A stretch of 64,000 nucleotides of DNA, from positions 806,001 to 870,000 of the forward strand of contig NC_021499.1 of assembly GCF_000412695.1 (NCBI RefSeq). The letters run 5' to 3'. The position numbers and the translations under genes were made by a program. The notes beneath the pieces are model-generated. The model did not search any database, was not told the origin of the DNA, and was given only the letters and a program-made list of their open reading frames with translations. Of the stretch, positions 44,409-54,509 are shown piece after piece (position 1 is the first letter of the stretch; every line of letters begins with the position of its first letter). The DNA comes from Pseudomonas resinovorans NBRC 106553 (GTDB taxonomy: Bacteria; Pseudomonadota; Gammaproteobacteria; Pseudomonadales; Pseudomonadaceae).

Positions 44409-45052
44409 TGGGCAAACGTATCGGCCTCTTCGGCGGCACCTTCGATCCTGTGCACATCGGCCACCTGCGTGGTGCCGTGGAAGTGGCCGAGCAGTTCGGT
44501 TTCGACGAGTTGCGCCTGATCCCCAGCGCGCGCCCGCCGCACCGCGAGACACCGCAGGTGTCGGCGGCCCAGCGCCTGGAAATGGTGACGCTGGCCGTGG
44601 CCGGTGTTGCGCCGCTGGCGGTGGACGATCGCGAGCTCAAGCGGGAGCGGCCGTCCTGGACCATCGAGACGCTGGAGTCCCTGCGGACCGAGCTGCAACC
44701 CGACGACCAGTTGTTCCTGCTGGTGGGCTGGGACGCTTTCTGCGGCTTGCCGAGCTGGCACCGCTGGAGCGAGTTGCTGGACCATTGCCACATCCTGGTC
44801 CTGCAGCGCCCCGATGCCGACAGCGAGGCGCCGGAAACCCTGCGCGACCTGCTGGCTGCGCGCAGCGCGGCCGAGCCGCAATCCCTGCAGGGGCCTGCCG
44901 GGCAGATCGCCTTCGTCTGGCAGACGCCCTTGGCGATTTCCGCCACCCAGATTCGCCAATTGCTGGGGGAGGGGCGCTCGGTGCGCTTTCTCGTGCCCGA
45001 CGCGGTATTGGCCTATATCCATGCGCACGACCTGTACCGTGCGCCGAACTGA
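44408..45052 (+). CDS. nadD: Nicotinate-nucleotide adenylyltransferase
   Basis: NadD joins nicotinate mononucleotide and ATP to deamido-NAD in NAD synthesis. The 214-aa protein begins [19 protein letters not shown] with the nucleotidyltransferase HxGH motif and ends with [20 protein letters not shown], which carries the ISSTxIR-type motif. The ATG at 44408 overlaps the proA stop by 1 nt. It is followed by rsfS after 22 nt, as in the conserved order. Confidence 0.97.
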   Translation: MGKRIGLFGGTFDPVHIGHLRGAVEVAEQFGFDELRLIPSARPPHRETPQVSAAQRLEMVTLAVAGVAPLAVDDRELKRERPSWTIETLESLRTELQPDDQLFLLVGWDAFCGLPSWHRWSELLDHCHILVLQRPDADSEAPETLRDLLAARSAAEPQSLQGPAGQIAFVWQTPLAISATQIRQLLGEGRSVRFLVPDAVLAYIHAHDLYRAPN

Positions 45053-45074
45053 TTCACTGAGGTAGTTGAACCCG

Positions 45075-45434
45075 ATGCAAAACGAAGAACTCGTCAAGGT
45101 CGCCATTGCGGCCCTGGAAGACCTGAAAGGTCAGGAAATCACCACCATCGACGTGCGTGGCAAGACCAGCATCACCGACTTCATGGTGATCGCCAGCGGT
45201 ACCTCCAGCCGTCACGTGAAATCCCTGGCCGAGAACGTGCTGGAGAAGGTCAAGGAAGAAGGCATACGCCCCCTGGGCAGCGAAGGCCTGGACGGCGGTG
45301 AGTGGGCCCTGCTGGACCTGGGCGATGTGGTCGTGCACGTGATGCAGGTCGCCACCCGCCAGTTCTATGACCTGGAGCGTCTGTGGCAGGGTGCCGAGCA
45401 GAGCCGCGCCCACCACAGCCACGAGCACGAGTAA
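45075..45434 (+). CDS. rsfS: Ribosomal silencing factor RsfS
   Basis: RsfS binds ribosomal protein uL14 and blocks subunit joining under starvation. The 119-aa protein has [38 protein letters not shown] and [15 protein letters not shown], the family core. The ATG at 45075 (MQNEELVK) is chosen; a TTG three codons earlier is nearer the GAGG site and possible. The His-rich tail [10 protein letters not shown] is an oddity seen in Pseudomonas members. rlmH follows after 12 nt. Confidence 0.95.
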   Translation: MQNEELVKVAIAALEDLKGQEITTIDVRGKTSITDFMVIASGTSSRHVKSLAENVLEKVKEEGIRPLGSEGLDGGEWALLDLGDVVVHVMQVATRQFYDLERLWQGAEQSRAHHSHEHE

Positions 45435-45446
45435 GCGGGGCGTACC

Positions 45447-45914
45447 TTGCGTCTACGTTTGATCGCCGTCGGCACGCGCATGCCGCGCTGGGTGGAAGAG
45501 GGCTGGAACGAGTACGCCAAGCGCCTTCCATCCGAGCTCTCGCTGGAGCTGGTGGAGATTCCCCTGACCACGCGCGGCAAGAATGCCGACGTGGCGAGGA
45601 TGATCCGCCAGGAAGGCGAAGCCATGCTGGCCAAGGTGCAGCCGGGGGAACGTATCGTCACCCTGGAAGTCCAGGGCAAGCCCTGGAGCACCGAGCAACT
45701 GGCGGTCGAACTGGATCGCTGGCGCCTGGATTCGCGCACCGTCAATCTCATGGTCGGCGGCCCGGAAGGGTTGGCGCCGGAGGTTTGCGCGCGCAGCGAG
45801 CAGCGCTGGTCGCTGTCGCCGCTGACACTGCCGCATCCGCTGGTCCGCATCCTCATCGGTGAGCAGATCTACCGTGCCTGGACGGTTCTGTCCGGCCACC
45901 CCTACCACAAGTAA
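45447..45914 (+). CDS. rlmH: 23S rRNA pseudouridine-1915 N3-methyltransferase
   Basis: RlmH is a SPOUT methyltransferase acting on the 70S ribosome at pseudouridine 1915. The 155-aa length equals the E. coli enzyme. Seen are [20 protein letters not shown] at the start, [12 protein letters not shown] (here [20 protein letters not shown]) as the SAM-binding knot and [21 protein letters not shown] at the end. The start is TTG at 45447, as no ATG fits. mrdA begins 9 nt later. Confidence 0.96.
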   Translation: MRLRLIAVGTRMPRWVEEGWNEYAKRLPSELSLELVEIPLTTRGKNADVARMIRQEGEAMLAKVQPGERIVTLEVQGKPWSTEQLAVELDRWRLDSRTVNLMVGGPEGLAPEVCARSEQRWSLSPLTLPHPLVRILIGEQIYRAWTVLSGHPYHK

Positions 45915-45923
45915 ATCCTGTCC

Positions 45924-47822
45924 ATGCCGCAACCGATCCGCCTGAAAGACCACGAAAGAGATGCCCGACTGGTGCGTCGGCGCGTCATCGTGGGCGCGGT
46001 GGCGGTGCTGCTGCTGACCTGCGTGCTGATCGCCCGCCTGTATTACCTGCAGGTGATCCAGTACGAGTACCACTCGACCCTGTCGGAGAACAATCGCGTC
46101 CACGTGCAGCCGATTCCGCCCACTCGTGGGCTGATCTTCGACCGCAATGGCGTGATCATCGCCGACAACCGGCCCAGTTTCAGCCTGAGCGTGACCCGCG
46201 AGCGTGCCGGCGACTGGGAGAAGACCCTCGACGTGATAGTCGAGGTCCTGCAGCTGACCCCGGACGACCGCGCGCTCTTCGAGCGCCGCATGAAGCAGGG
46301 GCGGCGGCCGTTCGAGCCGGTACCCATCCTCTTCGAACTGACCGAAGAGCAGATCGCCCGCGTGGCGGTGAACCAGTTCCGCCTGCCCGGCGTGGAAGTG
46401 GTGGCGCAGCTGGTTCGGCACTATCCCCAGGGCGCGCATTTCGCCCATTCGGTGGGCTATGTCGGCCGTATCAACGAGAAGGAGCTCAAGCAGCTCGATC
46501 CGGTGAACTACAGCGGCACCCACCATATCGGCAAGACCGGCATCGAGCGCTTCTACGAAGACCAGCTGCATGGCGAAGTGGGCTATGAAGAGGTCGAGAC
46601 CAACGCCCGGGGCCGCGTGCTGCGGGTGCTCAAGCGTACCGACCCGAAGCCCGGCAAGGATCTGGTGCTGACCCTCGACGTGCGCCTGCAGGAGGCCGCC
46701 GAAGCGGCCCTGGCCGGCCGCCGTGGCGCCATCGTCGCCATCGAGCCGTCCAGCGGCGACGTGCTGGCCATGGTCAGCCAGCCGAGCTTCGACCCCAACC
46801 CCTTCGTGACCGGTATCAGCTTCAAGGCCTATGCCGAGCTACGTGATTCCATCGACCGGCCGCTGTACAACCGCGTACTGCGTGGCCTCTACCCGCCGGG
46901 TTCGACCATCAAGCCCATGGTGGCGGTGTCCGGCCTGGACGCCGGCGTGGTGACGCCGGCCACGCGGGTCTTCGATCCGGGCTTCTATCAGCTGCCGAAC
47001 TACGACCACAAATACCGTAACTGGAACCGCTCCGGTGACGGCTGGGTGAATCTTGAATCCGCGATCATGCGGTCAAATGACACCTACTTCTACGATCTTG
47101 CGCATAAAATGGGCATAGATCGGCTTCATCAGTACATGAGTCGCTTCGGCTTCGGCCAGCGCGTGGCCCTGGACATGTTCGAGGAATCCGCCGGCCTGAT
47201 GCCGTCCCGTGAGTGGAAGCGCGCCCGTTACCGCCAGGCCTGGTATCCGGGAGAAACCCTGATCCTCGGTATCGGCCAGGGCTACATGCAGGCCACGCCG
47301 CTGCAGCTGGCCCAGGCCACGGCGCTGATGGCCAACCGCGGCAAGTGGATCCGCCCGCACCTGGCCAAGACCATCGAGGGGCAGCCGCCGCTGGACCCGA
47401 ACCCGGTTCCGGATATCACCCTGCGCGATCCGAAGTTCTGGGACTACAGCCGCTTCGGCATGGAGCAGGTCGTCCATGCCCCCCGTGGTACCGCGCACAA
47501 GGTGGGGGCGACTTCCGTCTACCGCATCGCCGGCAAGTCCGGTACCGCCCAGGTGGTCGCCATCAAGCAGGGCGAGAAGTACGACCGCAACAAGGTCCAG
47601 GAGCGCCACCGCGACCACGCCCTGTTCGTCGCCTTCGCCCCGGCCGAGGATCCGCGGATTGCCGTCGCGGTCATGGTGGAGAACGGCGAGGGTGGCTCCA
47701 GCGTGGCCGCGCCGGTCGCCAAGCAGGTCATGGACGCTTGGCTGCTCGGCGAGGATGGCCAGCTGAGGCCCGAGTTCCGTCCACCGCAGCCACTGGCTGA
47801 GCAGCAGAGCGCCAACCGATGA
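45924..47822 (+). CDS. mrdA: Penicillin-binding protein 2 (elongation transpeptidase)
   Basis: PBP2 cross-links peptidoglycan in the rod-shape (Rod) complex with RodA. The 632-aa protein has an N-terminal membrane anchor (residues about 20-42, VVGAVAVLLLTCVLIARLYY-like), a dimerisation domain and the transpeptidase domain with Ser327 in PPGSTIKPMVA, SxN in MRSNDTYFYDL and the KSG triad in IAGKSGTAQVV. Its stop overlaps the rodA start by 4 nt. Known in P. aeruginosa as pbpA. Confidence 0.97.
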   Translation: MPQPIRLKDHERDARLVRRRVIVGAVAVLLLTCVLIARLYYLQVIQYEYHSTLSENNRVHVQPIPPTRGLIFDRNGVIIADNRPSFSLSVTRERAGDWEKTLDVIVEVLQLTPDDRALFERRMKQGRRPFEPVPILFELTEEQIARVAVNQFRLPGVEVVAQLVRHYPQGAHFAHSVGYVGRINEKELKQLDPVNYSGTHHIGKTGIERFYEDQLHGEVGYEEVETNARGRVLRVLKRTDPKPGKDLVLTLDVRLQEAAEAALAGRRGAIVAIEPSSGDVLAMVSQPSFDPNPFVTGISFKAYAELRDSIDRPLYNRVLRGLYPPGSTIKPMVAVSGLDAGVVTPATRVFDPGFYQLPNYDHKYRNWNRSGDGWVNLESAIMRSNDTYFYDLAHKMGIDRLHQYMSRFGFGQRVALDMFEESAGLMPSREWKRARYRQAWYPGETLILGIGQGYMQATPLQLAQATALMANRGKWIRPHLAKTIEGQPPLDPNPVPDITLRDPKFWDYSRFGMEQVVHAPRGTAHKVGATSVYRIAGKSGTAQVVAIKQGEKYDRNKVQERHRDHALFVAFAPAEDPRIAVAVMVENGEGGSSVAAPVAKQVMDAWLLGEDGQLRPEFRPPQPLAEQQSANR

Positions 47823-48964
47823 ACAGCAACTTCGATCGCACCATCTCCCAGGAGGATGTGCTCAAGCGCCGCGCCACCCTGCTGCAGCGTTTGCATATCG
47901 ACGGCTGGCTGCTGCTGATCATCCTGATGCTGGCGGCCGGCAGCCTGTTCGTCCTGTATTCGGCCAGTGGCAAGCACTGGGAATTGCTGATGAAACAGGC
48001 CAGCTCCTTTGGCCTCGGCATCGGCGCGATGATCGTGATCGCCCAGTTCGAACCGCGCTTCATGGCGCGCTGGGTGCCCTTGGCCTATGTGGTCGGGGTC
48101 GCGTTGCTGCTGGTGGTGGAGATCATGGGCCACACGGCCATGGGCGCCACCCGCTGGATCAACATCCCCGGGGTGATCCGCTTCCAGCCTTCGGAATTCA
48201 TGAAGATCATCATGCCGGCGACCATCGCCTGGTACCTGTCACGGCACAACCTGCCGCCCAAGTTCAAGCATATCGTCGTCAGCCTGGTGCTGATCCTGGT
48301 GCCCTTCGTGCTGATCCTCAAGCAGCCGGACCTGGGCACGGGCCTGCTGATCCTGGCTTCCGGCGCCTTCGTGCTGTTCATGGCCGGCCTGCAGTGGCGC
48401 TGGATCGTAGGCGCGGTGGCGGCCGTGGTGCCGGTGGCCGTGGCGATGTGGTACTTCGTCCTGCACGACTACCAGAAGCAGCGCGTGCTGACCTTCCTCG
48501 ATCCGGAGAGCGACCCGCTGGGCACCGGCTGGAACATCATCCAGTCCAAGGCCGCCATCGGCTCGGGCGGCGTATTCGGCAAGGGCTGGCTGCTGGGAAC
48601 CCAGTCGCACCTCGATTTTTTGCCCGAAAGCCACACGGACTTTATCATTGCGGTCCTCGGCGAAGAGTTCGGCCTGGTGGGCGTCTGCCTGCTGCTGGTG
48701 GTCTACCTGCTGCTGATCGGTCGCGGCCTGGTGATCACCGCCCAGGCGCAGACCCTGTTCGGCAAGCTGCTGGCGGGCAGCCTGACCATGACCTTCTTCG
48801 TGTACGTGTTCGTGAATATCGGCATGGTCAGTGGGCTGTTGCCGGTCGTGGGGGTGCCCCTTCCCTTCATCAGCTACGGCGGAACCCATCTGGTGACGCT
48901 GTTGTCAGGGTTTGGGGTGTTGATGGCGATCCATACCCATCGCAAGTGGATTGCCCAGGTTTGA
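47819..48964 (+). CDS. rodA: Peptidoglycan glycosyltransferase RodA (SEDS)
   Basis: RodA polymerises glycan strands for side-wall elongation with PBP2. The 381-aa protein has about ten membrane segments and the SEDS parts ATRWINIPGVIRFQPSEFMK, LKQPDLGTGLLILASGAFVL and the catalytic Asp region, then LDFLPESHTDFIIAVLGEEF and GVPLPFISYGGT near the end. It is translationally coupled to mrdA (ATGA). The sltB1 start follows the stop within 6 nt. Confidence 0.97.
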   Translation: MNSNFDRTISQEDVLKRRATLLQRLHIDGWLLLIILMLAAGSLFVLYSASGKHWELLMKQASSFGLGIGAMIVIAQFEPRFMARWVPLAYVVGVALLLVVEIMGHTAMGATRWINIPGVIRFQPSEFMKIIMPATIAWYLSRHNLPPKFKHIVVSLVLILVPFVLILKQPDLGTGLLILASGAFVLFMAGLQWRWIVGAVAAVVPVAVAMWYFVLHDYQKQRVLTFLDPESDPLGTGWNIIQSKAAIGSGGVFGKGWLLGTQSHLDFLPESHTDFIIAVLGEEFGLVGVCLLLVVYLLLIGRGLVITAQAQTLFGKLLAGSLTMTFFVYVFVNIGMVSGLLPVVGVPLPFISYGGTHLVTLLSGFGVLMAIHTHRKWIAQV

Positions 48965-48969
48965 AACGA

Positions 48970-49989
48970 GTGAATGATTTGAAAGCACTGCGCAAGTGGA
49001 TGCAGCTGGGCGCCACGGGGATGGCGCTGGTCGGACTGCTGGGGGCAGCCGCACCGGCACTTTCCGGGGACTACGAAGGATCGCCGCAGGTGGCCGAATT
49101 CGTCGCCGAAATGACCCGTGACTATGGCTTTGCCGGCGAACAGCTGGTGGACCTGTTCCGCGAGGTGGAGCGCAAGCAGTCCATCCTCGACGCTATTTCC
49201 CGGCCCGCCGAGCGGGTCAAGCAGTGGAAGGAGTACCGGCCGATCTTCATCACTCCGGCGCGCCTCCAGAAAGGCCTGGCCTTCTGGGACCAGCACGCCG
49301 ATGCCCTGGCCCGCGCCGAGAAGGAATACGGCGTACCGGCCCAGGTGATCGTGGCGATCATCGGTGTCGAGACCTTCTACGGCGGCAATACCGGCAACTT
49401 CCGCGTGATCGACGCCCTCTCCACCCTGGGCTTCGACTATCCGCCGCGCGCCGATTTCTTCCGCAAGCAGCTCAAGGAGTTCCTCCTGCTGGCTCGCGAG
49501 GAACAGGTCGACCCGCTGATGCTCAAGGGTTCCTACGCCGGCGCCATGGGCCTGCCGCAATTCATGCCGAGCAGCTTCCGCGCCTACGCCGTGGATTTCG
49601 ATGGCGATGGCCATATCGATATCTGGAACAACCCGGTGGACGCCATCGGCAGCGTCGCCAGTTACTTCAAGCGTCACGGCTGGGTCCATGGCGGGCCGGT
49701 GGTCAGTCGCGCCCAGGTTCGTGGCGAACGAATCGACGAAGGGTTGACCCAGGGACTGGACCCGGTGAAGAACGTCGGCGATCTTAAGGCGCTGGGCTGG
49801 TCCAGCGGCGATGTACTGCGCGATGATGTGCCGGTTACGGCTTTCAAGCTGGAGGGTGACGAAGGCGCGGAGTACTGGATGGGATTGCCGAACTTCTACG
49901 TCATTACCCGCTACAATCGCAGCGTGATGTACGCAATGGCCGTGCATCAGCTTTCCGAATCGCTGGTCAACGCAAGGGGCGGGCGTTAA
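48970..49989 (+). CDS. sltB1: Lytic murein transglycosylase B family (SltB1/MltB)
   Basis: This enzyme cleaves peptidoglycan glycan strands to 1,6-anhydro products. The 339-aa protein has the MltB-type domain with catalytic Glu in IIGVETFYGGNTG, GFDYPPRADFFRKQLKEFLL, and MGLPQFMPSSFRAYAVDFDG. The GTG at 48970 is chosen since it gives a basic-start signal peptide (DLKALRKWMQLG, then a hydrophobic stretch ending near PALSGD). There is no lipobox, so it should be a soluble periplasmic form as in P. aeruginosa SltB1. ATG at 49000 is a weaker alternative. Confidence 0.92.
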   Translation: MNDLKALRKWMQLGATGMALVGLLGAAAPALSGDYEGSPQVAEFVAEMTRDYGFAGEQLVDLFREVERKQSILDAISRPAERVKQWKEYRPIFITPARLQKGLAFWDQHADALARAEKEYGVPAQVIVAIIGVETFYGGNTGNFRVIDALSTLGFDYPPRADFFRKQLKEFLLLAREEQVDPLMLKGSYAGAMGLPQFMPSSFRAYAVDFDGDGHIDIWNNPVDAIGSVASYFKRHGWVHGGPVVSRAQVRGERIDEGLTQGLDPVKNVGDLKALGWSSGDVLRDDVPVTAFKLEGDEGAEYWMGLPNFYVITRYNRSVMYAMAVHQLSESLVNARGGR

Positions 49990-49992
49990 CCG

Positions 49993-50994
49993 ATGCCGCA
50001 AATGACAAGAGTCGCCGTCTACGGCGCCGTAGCATTGTTGCTGGCGAGCTGCTCGAGCAGCCGCGCGCCAGAGCCGGTCCAACCCGGCGGGGCAATTTCC
50101 GGTCCAGGCGATTACTCGCGCCCGCACCGCGATGGCGCGCCCTGGTGGGACGTCGACGTCTCGCGCATTCCCGACGCCGTGCCCATGCCGCACTACGGCT
50201 CGGTCAAGGCCAACCCCTACACCGTACTGGGCAAGACCTATTACCCGATGAACGACGGGCGTCGCTATCAGGCGACGGGCACCGCGTCCTGGTACGGCAC
50301 CAAGTTCCACGGCCAGGCCACCGCCAACGGCGAAGCCTACGACCTCTACGGCATGACTGCCGCGCACAAGACCCTGCCGCTGCCGAGCTACGTCCGGGTG
50401 ACCAACCTCGACAACGGCCGCACCGTGATCCTGCGGGTCAACGACCGTGGTCCGTTCTATTCCGACCGCATCATCGACCTCTCCTTCGCCGCGGCGAAGA
50501 AGCTCGGCTATGCCGAGTCCGGTACCGCCCGGGTGAAGGTCGAGGGCATCGATCCCCATGAGTGGTGGGCCGCCCAGGGCCGCCCGGTGCCCATGGTGCT
50601 GGCGCAACCGAAGATGGCCGCGCAGGCCCAGGCCCAGCCCGTCGCCCGGCCGGTGGCCGTCGCCCCGATCGAGCAGTACACCCCGCCGCCACAGCAACAT
50701 GCCGCCGCCGTCCTGCCTGTGCAGATCGACGCAAAAAAAAACGATTCACTCGCAGCCTCTGGCCTGTATCTCCAGGTGGGCGCCTTCGCCAATCCGGACG
50801 CTGCGGAACTCCTCAAGGCCAAGCTGAGCGGGACGGTGACTGCCCCGGTCTTCATCAGCTCGGTCGTGCGCAACCAGCAGATTCTGCACCGGGTACGCCT
50901 GGGGCCGATCGGAACTCAGGGTGAGGCCCAACAGGTCCAGGACTCCGTGCGCCTGGCCAACCTCGGCCAGCCCACACTGGTGAAGCCGGACTGA
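49993..50994 (+). CDS. rlpA: Rare lipoprotein A, septal lytic transglycosylase
   Basis: RlpA cuts naked glycan strands at septa in P. aeruginosa and helps daughter-cell separation. The 333-aa protein has a lipoprotein signal (ALLLASC, Cys about 17 or 18), a double-psi beta-barrel domain (about 85-190, GTASWYGTKFHGQATANGE and VRVTNLDNGRTVILRVNDRG with catalytic Glu and Asp) and a C-terminal SPOR domain (about 255-330, LYLQVGAFANPDAAELLKAK), which binds denuded glycan. A linker rich in Gln, Pro and Ala joins them. An uninterrupted run of nine A lies at 50733-50741, just before the SPOR domain. Confidence 0.95.
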   Translation: MPQMTRVAVYGAVALLLASCSSSRAPEPVQPGGAISGPGDYSRPHRDGAPWWDVDVSRIPDAVPMPHYGSVKANPYTVLGKTYYPMNDGRRYQATGTASWYGTKFHGQATANGEAYDLYGMTAAHKTLPLPSYVRVTNLDNGRTVILRVNDRGPFYSDRIIDLSFAAAKKLGYAESGTARVKVEGIDPHEWWAAQGRPVPMVLAQPKMAAQAQAQPVARPVAVAPIEQYTPPPQQHAAAVLPVQIDAKKNDSLAASGLYLQVGAFANPDAAELLKAKLSGTVTAPVFISSVVRNQQILHRVRLGPIGTQGEAQQVQDSVRLANLGQPTLVKPD

Positions 50995-51058
50995 CGGCTT
51001 CCTCGTTTATTGGCCCGCAAGGGCCTGTTTGACCATTAGCTACTTTTCAGAGAGACGG

Positions 51059-52222
51059 ATGAACATCTTCAGCTTCGCCAAACGCCTGCTACTGCCCGCA
51101 GCCCTGCTCATCGTCGCACCGGTCTCCATGGCGGCCCAGCAGATCGTCCCGTCGCCGCCGCAACTGGCCGCCAAATCCTACGTGCTGATGGACGCCCTGA
51201 GCGGCCAGGTACTGGTCGAGAACAATGGCGACCAGCGCCTGCCCCCGGCCAGCCTGACCAAACTGATGACCGCCTATATCGCCACCCTGGAGATCCGCAA
51301 GGGCCAGATCGGCGAGTCCGACCCGGTGACCATCAGCGAGCATGCCTGGCGCACCGGCGGCTCGCGCATGTTCGTCCAGGTCAACACCCAGGTGTCCCTG
51401 AGCGACCTGCTGCACGGCATCATCATCCAGTCCGGTAACGACGCCAGCGTCGCGGTGGCCGAGCACATCGCCGGCAGCGAAGACGCATTCGCCGACATGA
51501 TGAACACCACCGCCGAGAAGCTCGGCATGAGTGGCAGCCACTTCATGAACGCCACTGGCCTGCCCAACCCGGAGCACTACTCCACCGCCCACGACATGGC
51601 GACCCTGGCCCGCGCGATCATCTTCGAAGATCCGGCCCACTACGCCATCTACTCCCAGAAGGAATTCTTCTGGAACAACATCAAGCAGCCCAACCGCAAC
51701 CTGCTGCTGTGGCGCGACAAGACCGTCGACGGTCTGAAGACCGGCCACACCGACGAGGCCGGCTACTGCCTGGTGGCCTCCGCTGTGCGTGACAACATGC
51801 GCCTGATCGCCGTGGTGTTCGGCACCAACAGCGAGCAGGCCCGCGCGGCCGAGACCCAGAAGCTGCTGACCTACGGTTTCCGCTTCTTCGAAACCCAGAG
51901 CTTCTACCAGAAGGGTGCTGAACTGGCCAAAGCCCAGGTGTGGAAGGGCGCGACCCGCGAAGTCAAGGCTGGCCTGGCCCAGGACCTGACCATGACCCTG
52001 CCGCGGGGCCAGGCGAAGAAACTGGCAGCCAGCATGACCTTGAACCCGCAGCTGATCGCCCCCATCAAGCAGGGTGACGTGATCGGCAAGGTGGAGATCA
52101 AGCTGGAGGACCAGGTTGTCCACAGCGCCGACCTGATCGCGCTTGAAACCGTTGAGGAAGGTGGTTTCTTCCGCCGCCTGTGGGATGGCATCCGCCTGTT
52201 CTTCTTCGGCCTGTTCAACTGA
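51059..52222 (+). CDS. dacC: D-alanyl-D-alanine carboxypeptidase (PBP5/6 type)
   Basis: This enzyme trims the terminal D-alanine of peptidoglycan pentapeptides. The 387-aa protein has a signal peptide (LLLPAALLIVAPVSMA, cleaved near residue 22), the SxxK nucleophile Ser65 in PPASLTKLMTAYIA, SGN in IIIQSGNDASVAVAEH and KTG in VDGLKTGHTDEAGYC. A C-terminal domain and amphipathic tail (RRLWDGIRLFFFGLFN) anchor it to the inner membrane. AGAGAGACGG precedes the ATG at 51059. Confidence 0.96.
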   Translation: MNIFSFAKRLLLPAALLIVAPVSMAAQQIVPSPPQLAAKSYVLMDALSGQVLVENNGDQRLPPASLTKLMTAYIATLEIRKGQIGESDPVTISEHAWRTGGSRMFVQVNTQVSLSDLLHGIIIQSGNDASVAVAEHIAGSEDAFADMMNTTAEKLGMSGSHFMNATGLPNPEHYSTAHDMATLARAIIFEDPAHYAIYSQKEFFWNNIKQPNRNLLLWRDKTVDGLKTGHTDEAGYCLVASAVRDNMRLIAVVFGTNSEQARAAETQKLLTYGFRFFETQSFYQKGAELAKAQVWKGATREVKAGLAQDLTMTLPRGQAKKLAASMTLNPQLIAPIKQGDVIGKVEIKLEDQVVHSADLIALETVEEGGFFRRLWDGIRLFFFGLFN

Positions 52223-52296
52223 CCTACTGAGCTGACGCCTCGAACCCTGACCGGGTGCGGGGCGTCGGCATCGCGGATCACGAGACCGCTGCCGCC

Positions 52297-52578
52297 ATGA
52301 CCGATACCCCTGACGTACAACCCCCGAAAATCGAGTTCCCCTGCGAGCGCTACCCTATCAAGGTGATTGGCGATTCCGGTGAAGGCTTCGCCGACCTGGT
52401 GATCGAAATCATCCAGCGCCACGCCCCAGACTTCGACGCTGCCACCCTGGTGATGCGCGACAGCCGCAACGGCCGCTTCCTCTCGGTGCAGGTGCTGATC
52501 ACCGCCACCAGCGTCGACCAGTTGCAGGCCATTCATGTCGACCTGCGCGCCACGGGCCGCGTCCACATGGTGCTCTAG
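52297..52578 (+). CDS. ybeD: YbeD-family DUF493 protein
   Basis: The 93-aa protein matches YbeD/DUF493, an ACT-like small domain of unknown role that nearly always sits between dacA/dacC and lipB. Seen are [40 protein letters not shown] and the end RVHMVL. The ATG at 52297 is used; the frame is open further up. Its stop TAG overlaps the GTG start of lipB (TAGTG). Confidence 0.93.
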   Translation: MTDTPDVQPPKIEFPCERYPIKVIGDSGEGFADLVIEIIQRHAPDFDAATLVMRDSRNGRFLSVQVLITATSVDQLQAIHVDLRATGRVHMVL

Positions 52579-53213
52579 TGGCCCCTGCGCTGATCGTTCG
52601 TCATCTCGGGCTGGCGGACTACCTGCCGACCCTGGAGGCGATGCGCGAGCTGACCCGCACGCGTAACGAGCAGGCCCCCGACGAAATCTGGCTGCTGCAG
52701 CACCCCCGGGTGTTCACCCAGGGCCAGGCTGGCAAGGCCGAGCATCTGCTGGCGCCGGGCGATATCCCGGTGATCCAGGTCGAGCGCGGCGGCCAGGTCA
52801 CCTACCACGGCCCCGGCCAGTTGGTGGCCTACGTGATGCTGGATCTGCGCCGCCTGAACCTGGGCGTGCGCGAGTTGGTCACCGCCCTCGAACAGAGCCT
52901 GGTGGATGTGCTGGCCGGCTACGGCGTTGACGCTGCGCCCAAGGCGGACGCCCCGGGTGTCTACGTCGATGGCGACAAGATCGCCTCGCTGGGCCTGCGG
53001 GTAAGCCGTGGCTGCTCCTTCCACGGCCTGGCGCTCAACGTCGACATGGACATGGCACCGTTCCGGCGCATCAATCCGTGCGGTTACGCGGGGCTGAAGA
53101 TGGTGCAGCTGAAAGACCTGGTCGAGACGCCGCCGGCGTTCGATGAGGTGGCGCAGCGCCTGGAGCAGGCACTGCGAGAGCGGCTGGGCTACGGCTCCCA
53201 GGCAGGCGGCTGA
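52578..53213 (+). CDS. lipB: Octanoyl-ACP:protein N-octanoyltransferase
   Basis: LipB moves the octanoyl group from acyl carrier protein to lipoyl domains, the first step of lipoate assembly. The 211-aa protein has [40 protein letters not shown] with the lysine needed for catalysis and the [13 protein letters not shown] segment with the Cys. The start is GTG at 52578, overlapping ybeD. The next lipoate gene, lipA, lies on the opposite strand here. Confidence 0.96.
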   Translation: MAPALIVRHLGLADYLPTLEAMRELTRTRNEQAPDEIWLLQHPRVFTQGQAGKAEHLLAPGDIPVIQVERGGQVTYHGPGQLVAYVMLDLRRLNLGVRELVTALEQSLVDVLAGYGVDAAPKADAPGVYVDGDKIASLGLRVSRGCSFHGLALNVDMDMAPFRRINPCGYAGLKMVQLKDLVETPPAFDEVAQRLEQALRERLGYGSQAGG

Positions 53214-53238
53214 AGCAGCAAAACACCGTGCATCTGCG

Positions 53239-53286
53239 AAACCCATCGGCGCCGCTGATGGGTATCGCTTCGCTCAACCCATCCTA
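53239..53286. repeat. Shortened dispersed palindromic repeat (copy 3)
   Basis: ACCCATC and GATGGGT arms plus the shared end TCGCTTCGCTCAACCCATCC match the right half of the 84-bp repeats. It lies between convergent lipB and lipA. Confidence 0.7.
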
Positions 53287-53330
53287 CGAACGCCAAGTGG
53301 CCCCGCTCCTTGTGGGCGAGGGAAAGCAGC

Positions 53331-54383
53331 TCAGCCCAGGTTGAGTACCGGGATGATGCTGGTGTCGACGCTCTGGCCCGGTACCGGAACCGGTGCCGCC
53401 AGGCCCAGGTTGTTCTTCTCGAACACTCGGTCGGCGCGGTAGCTGGAGCGCACCAGCGGGCCTGCCGCCACTTCCATGAAACCCTTCTCCAGGCCGATAT
53501 CGCGGAAGCGGTTGAACTCTTCCGGGCTGACCCAGCGCTGGACCTTCAGGTGGTTGCGGGTGGGCTGCAGGTACTGGCCTAGGGTGAGGATGTCCACGCC
53601 AATGGCGCGCAGGTCATCCATGGTCTCGATGATTTCGTCGTCGGTTTCGCCAAGGCCCAGCATCAGGCTGGTCTTGGTCAGCACGTCCGGACGGTGGCGC
53701 TTGGCATGTTCCAGCACGCGCAGGGTCTTCTCGTAGCCGGCGCGCGGGTCGCGCACCACGTAGGTCAGGCGCTTGACCGTCTCGACGTTCTGGGCGAACA
53801 CCTCCAGCCCGGAATCGACCACCGCCTCGATGGCCTGGTGATCGCCGTCGAAGTCCGGGGTCAGGGCCTCGACCACCACGTTCGGGGTGCGCTCCTTGAT
53901 GGCGCGCACGCACGCGGCATAGTGGCTCGCGCCGCCATCGTCGAGGTCATCGCGGTCCACCGAGGTCAGCACGATATAGCGCAGCGCCATCAGCTCCACC
54001 GACTTGGCGGTGTTCTGCGGCTCTTCCAGGTCCAGCCAGCCGTTGGGGTTGCCGGTGTCCACGGCGCAGAAGCGGCAGGCACGGGTGCACACCGAGCCCA
54101 TCAGCATGATGGTGGCGGTGCCGTTGGACCAGCACTCGCCCATGTTCGGGCAGTGGGATTCCTGGCACACGGTGCTCAGGCGATGTTCGCCGACGTTGCG
54201 CTTGACCGCCTCGAAGCGGCTGCCGCCCGGCGCCTTGACCCGCAGCCACTTGGGCTTGGGCTCGAACACCTGGGGTTCCGCCGAGTTGCGGCGCTTCTGT
54301 CCATCCTTGATCGCGGTGATGCCCTGGGCGTTACGGAACTTTTCGCCGCTGGCGACGGGGGTGGACGAGGCTTTATCGGACAT
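53331..54383 (-). CDS. lipA: Lipoyl synthase (radical SAM)
   Basis: LipA inserts two sulfurs into protein-bound octanoyl groups. The 350-aa protein has both iron-sulfur motifs: the auxiliary-cluster [13 protein letters not shown] and the radical [14 protein letters not shown]. Further down are [40 protein letters not shown] and [10 protein letters not shown] with the C-terminal Ser ligand. It converges on lipB rather than following it, and a palindromic repeat fills the gap. Confidence 0.97.
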   Translation of the reverse strand: MSDKASSTPVASGEKFRNAQGITAIKDGQKRRNSAEPQVFEPKPKWLRVKAPGGSRFEAVKRNVGEHRLSTVCQESHCPNMGECWSNGTATIMLMGSVCTRACRFCAVDTGNPNGWLDLEEPQNTAKSVELMALRYIVLTSVDRDDLDDGGASHYAACVRAIKERTPNVVVEALTPDFDGDHQAIEAVVDSGLEVFAQNVETVKRLTYVVRDPRAGYEKTLRVLEHAKRHRPDVLTKTSLMLGLGETDDEIIETMDDLRAIGVDILTLGQYLQPTRNHLKVQRWVSPEEFNRFRDIGLEKGFMEVAAGPLVRSSYRADRVFEKNNLGLAAPVPVPGQSVDTSIIPVLNLG

Positions 54384-54509
54384 CGGAAATCTGGCTCCGC
54401 TGGAGGCTTCGTTGGCTGCCGGAGGGGCAAGGAGAGGTCGCGCAGTTTATCACAAAGGTGCCGCGCGACGTTGGCCGTGGGCGCGTGGAGCGCCCGCGAG
54501 GCGAGGGGC

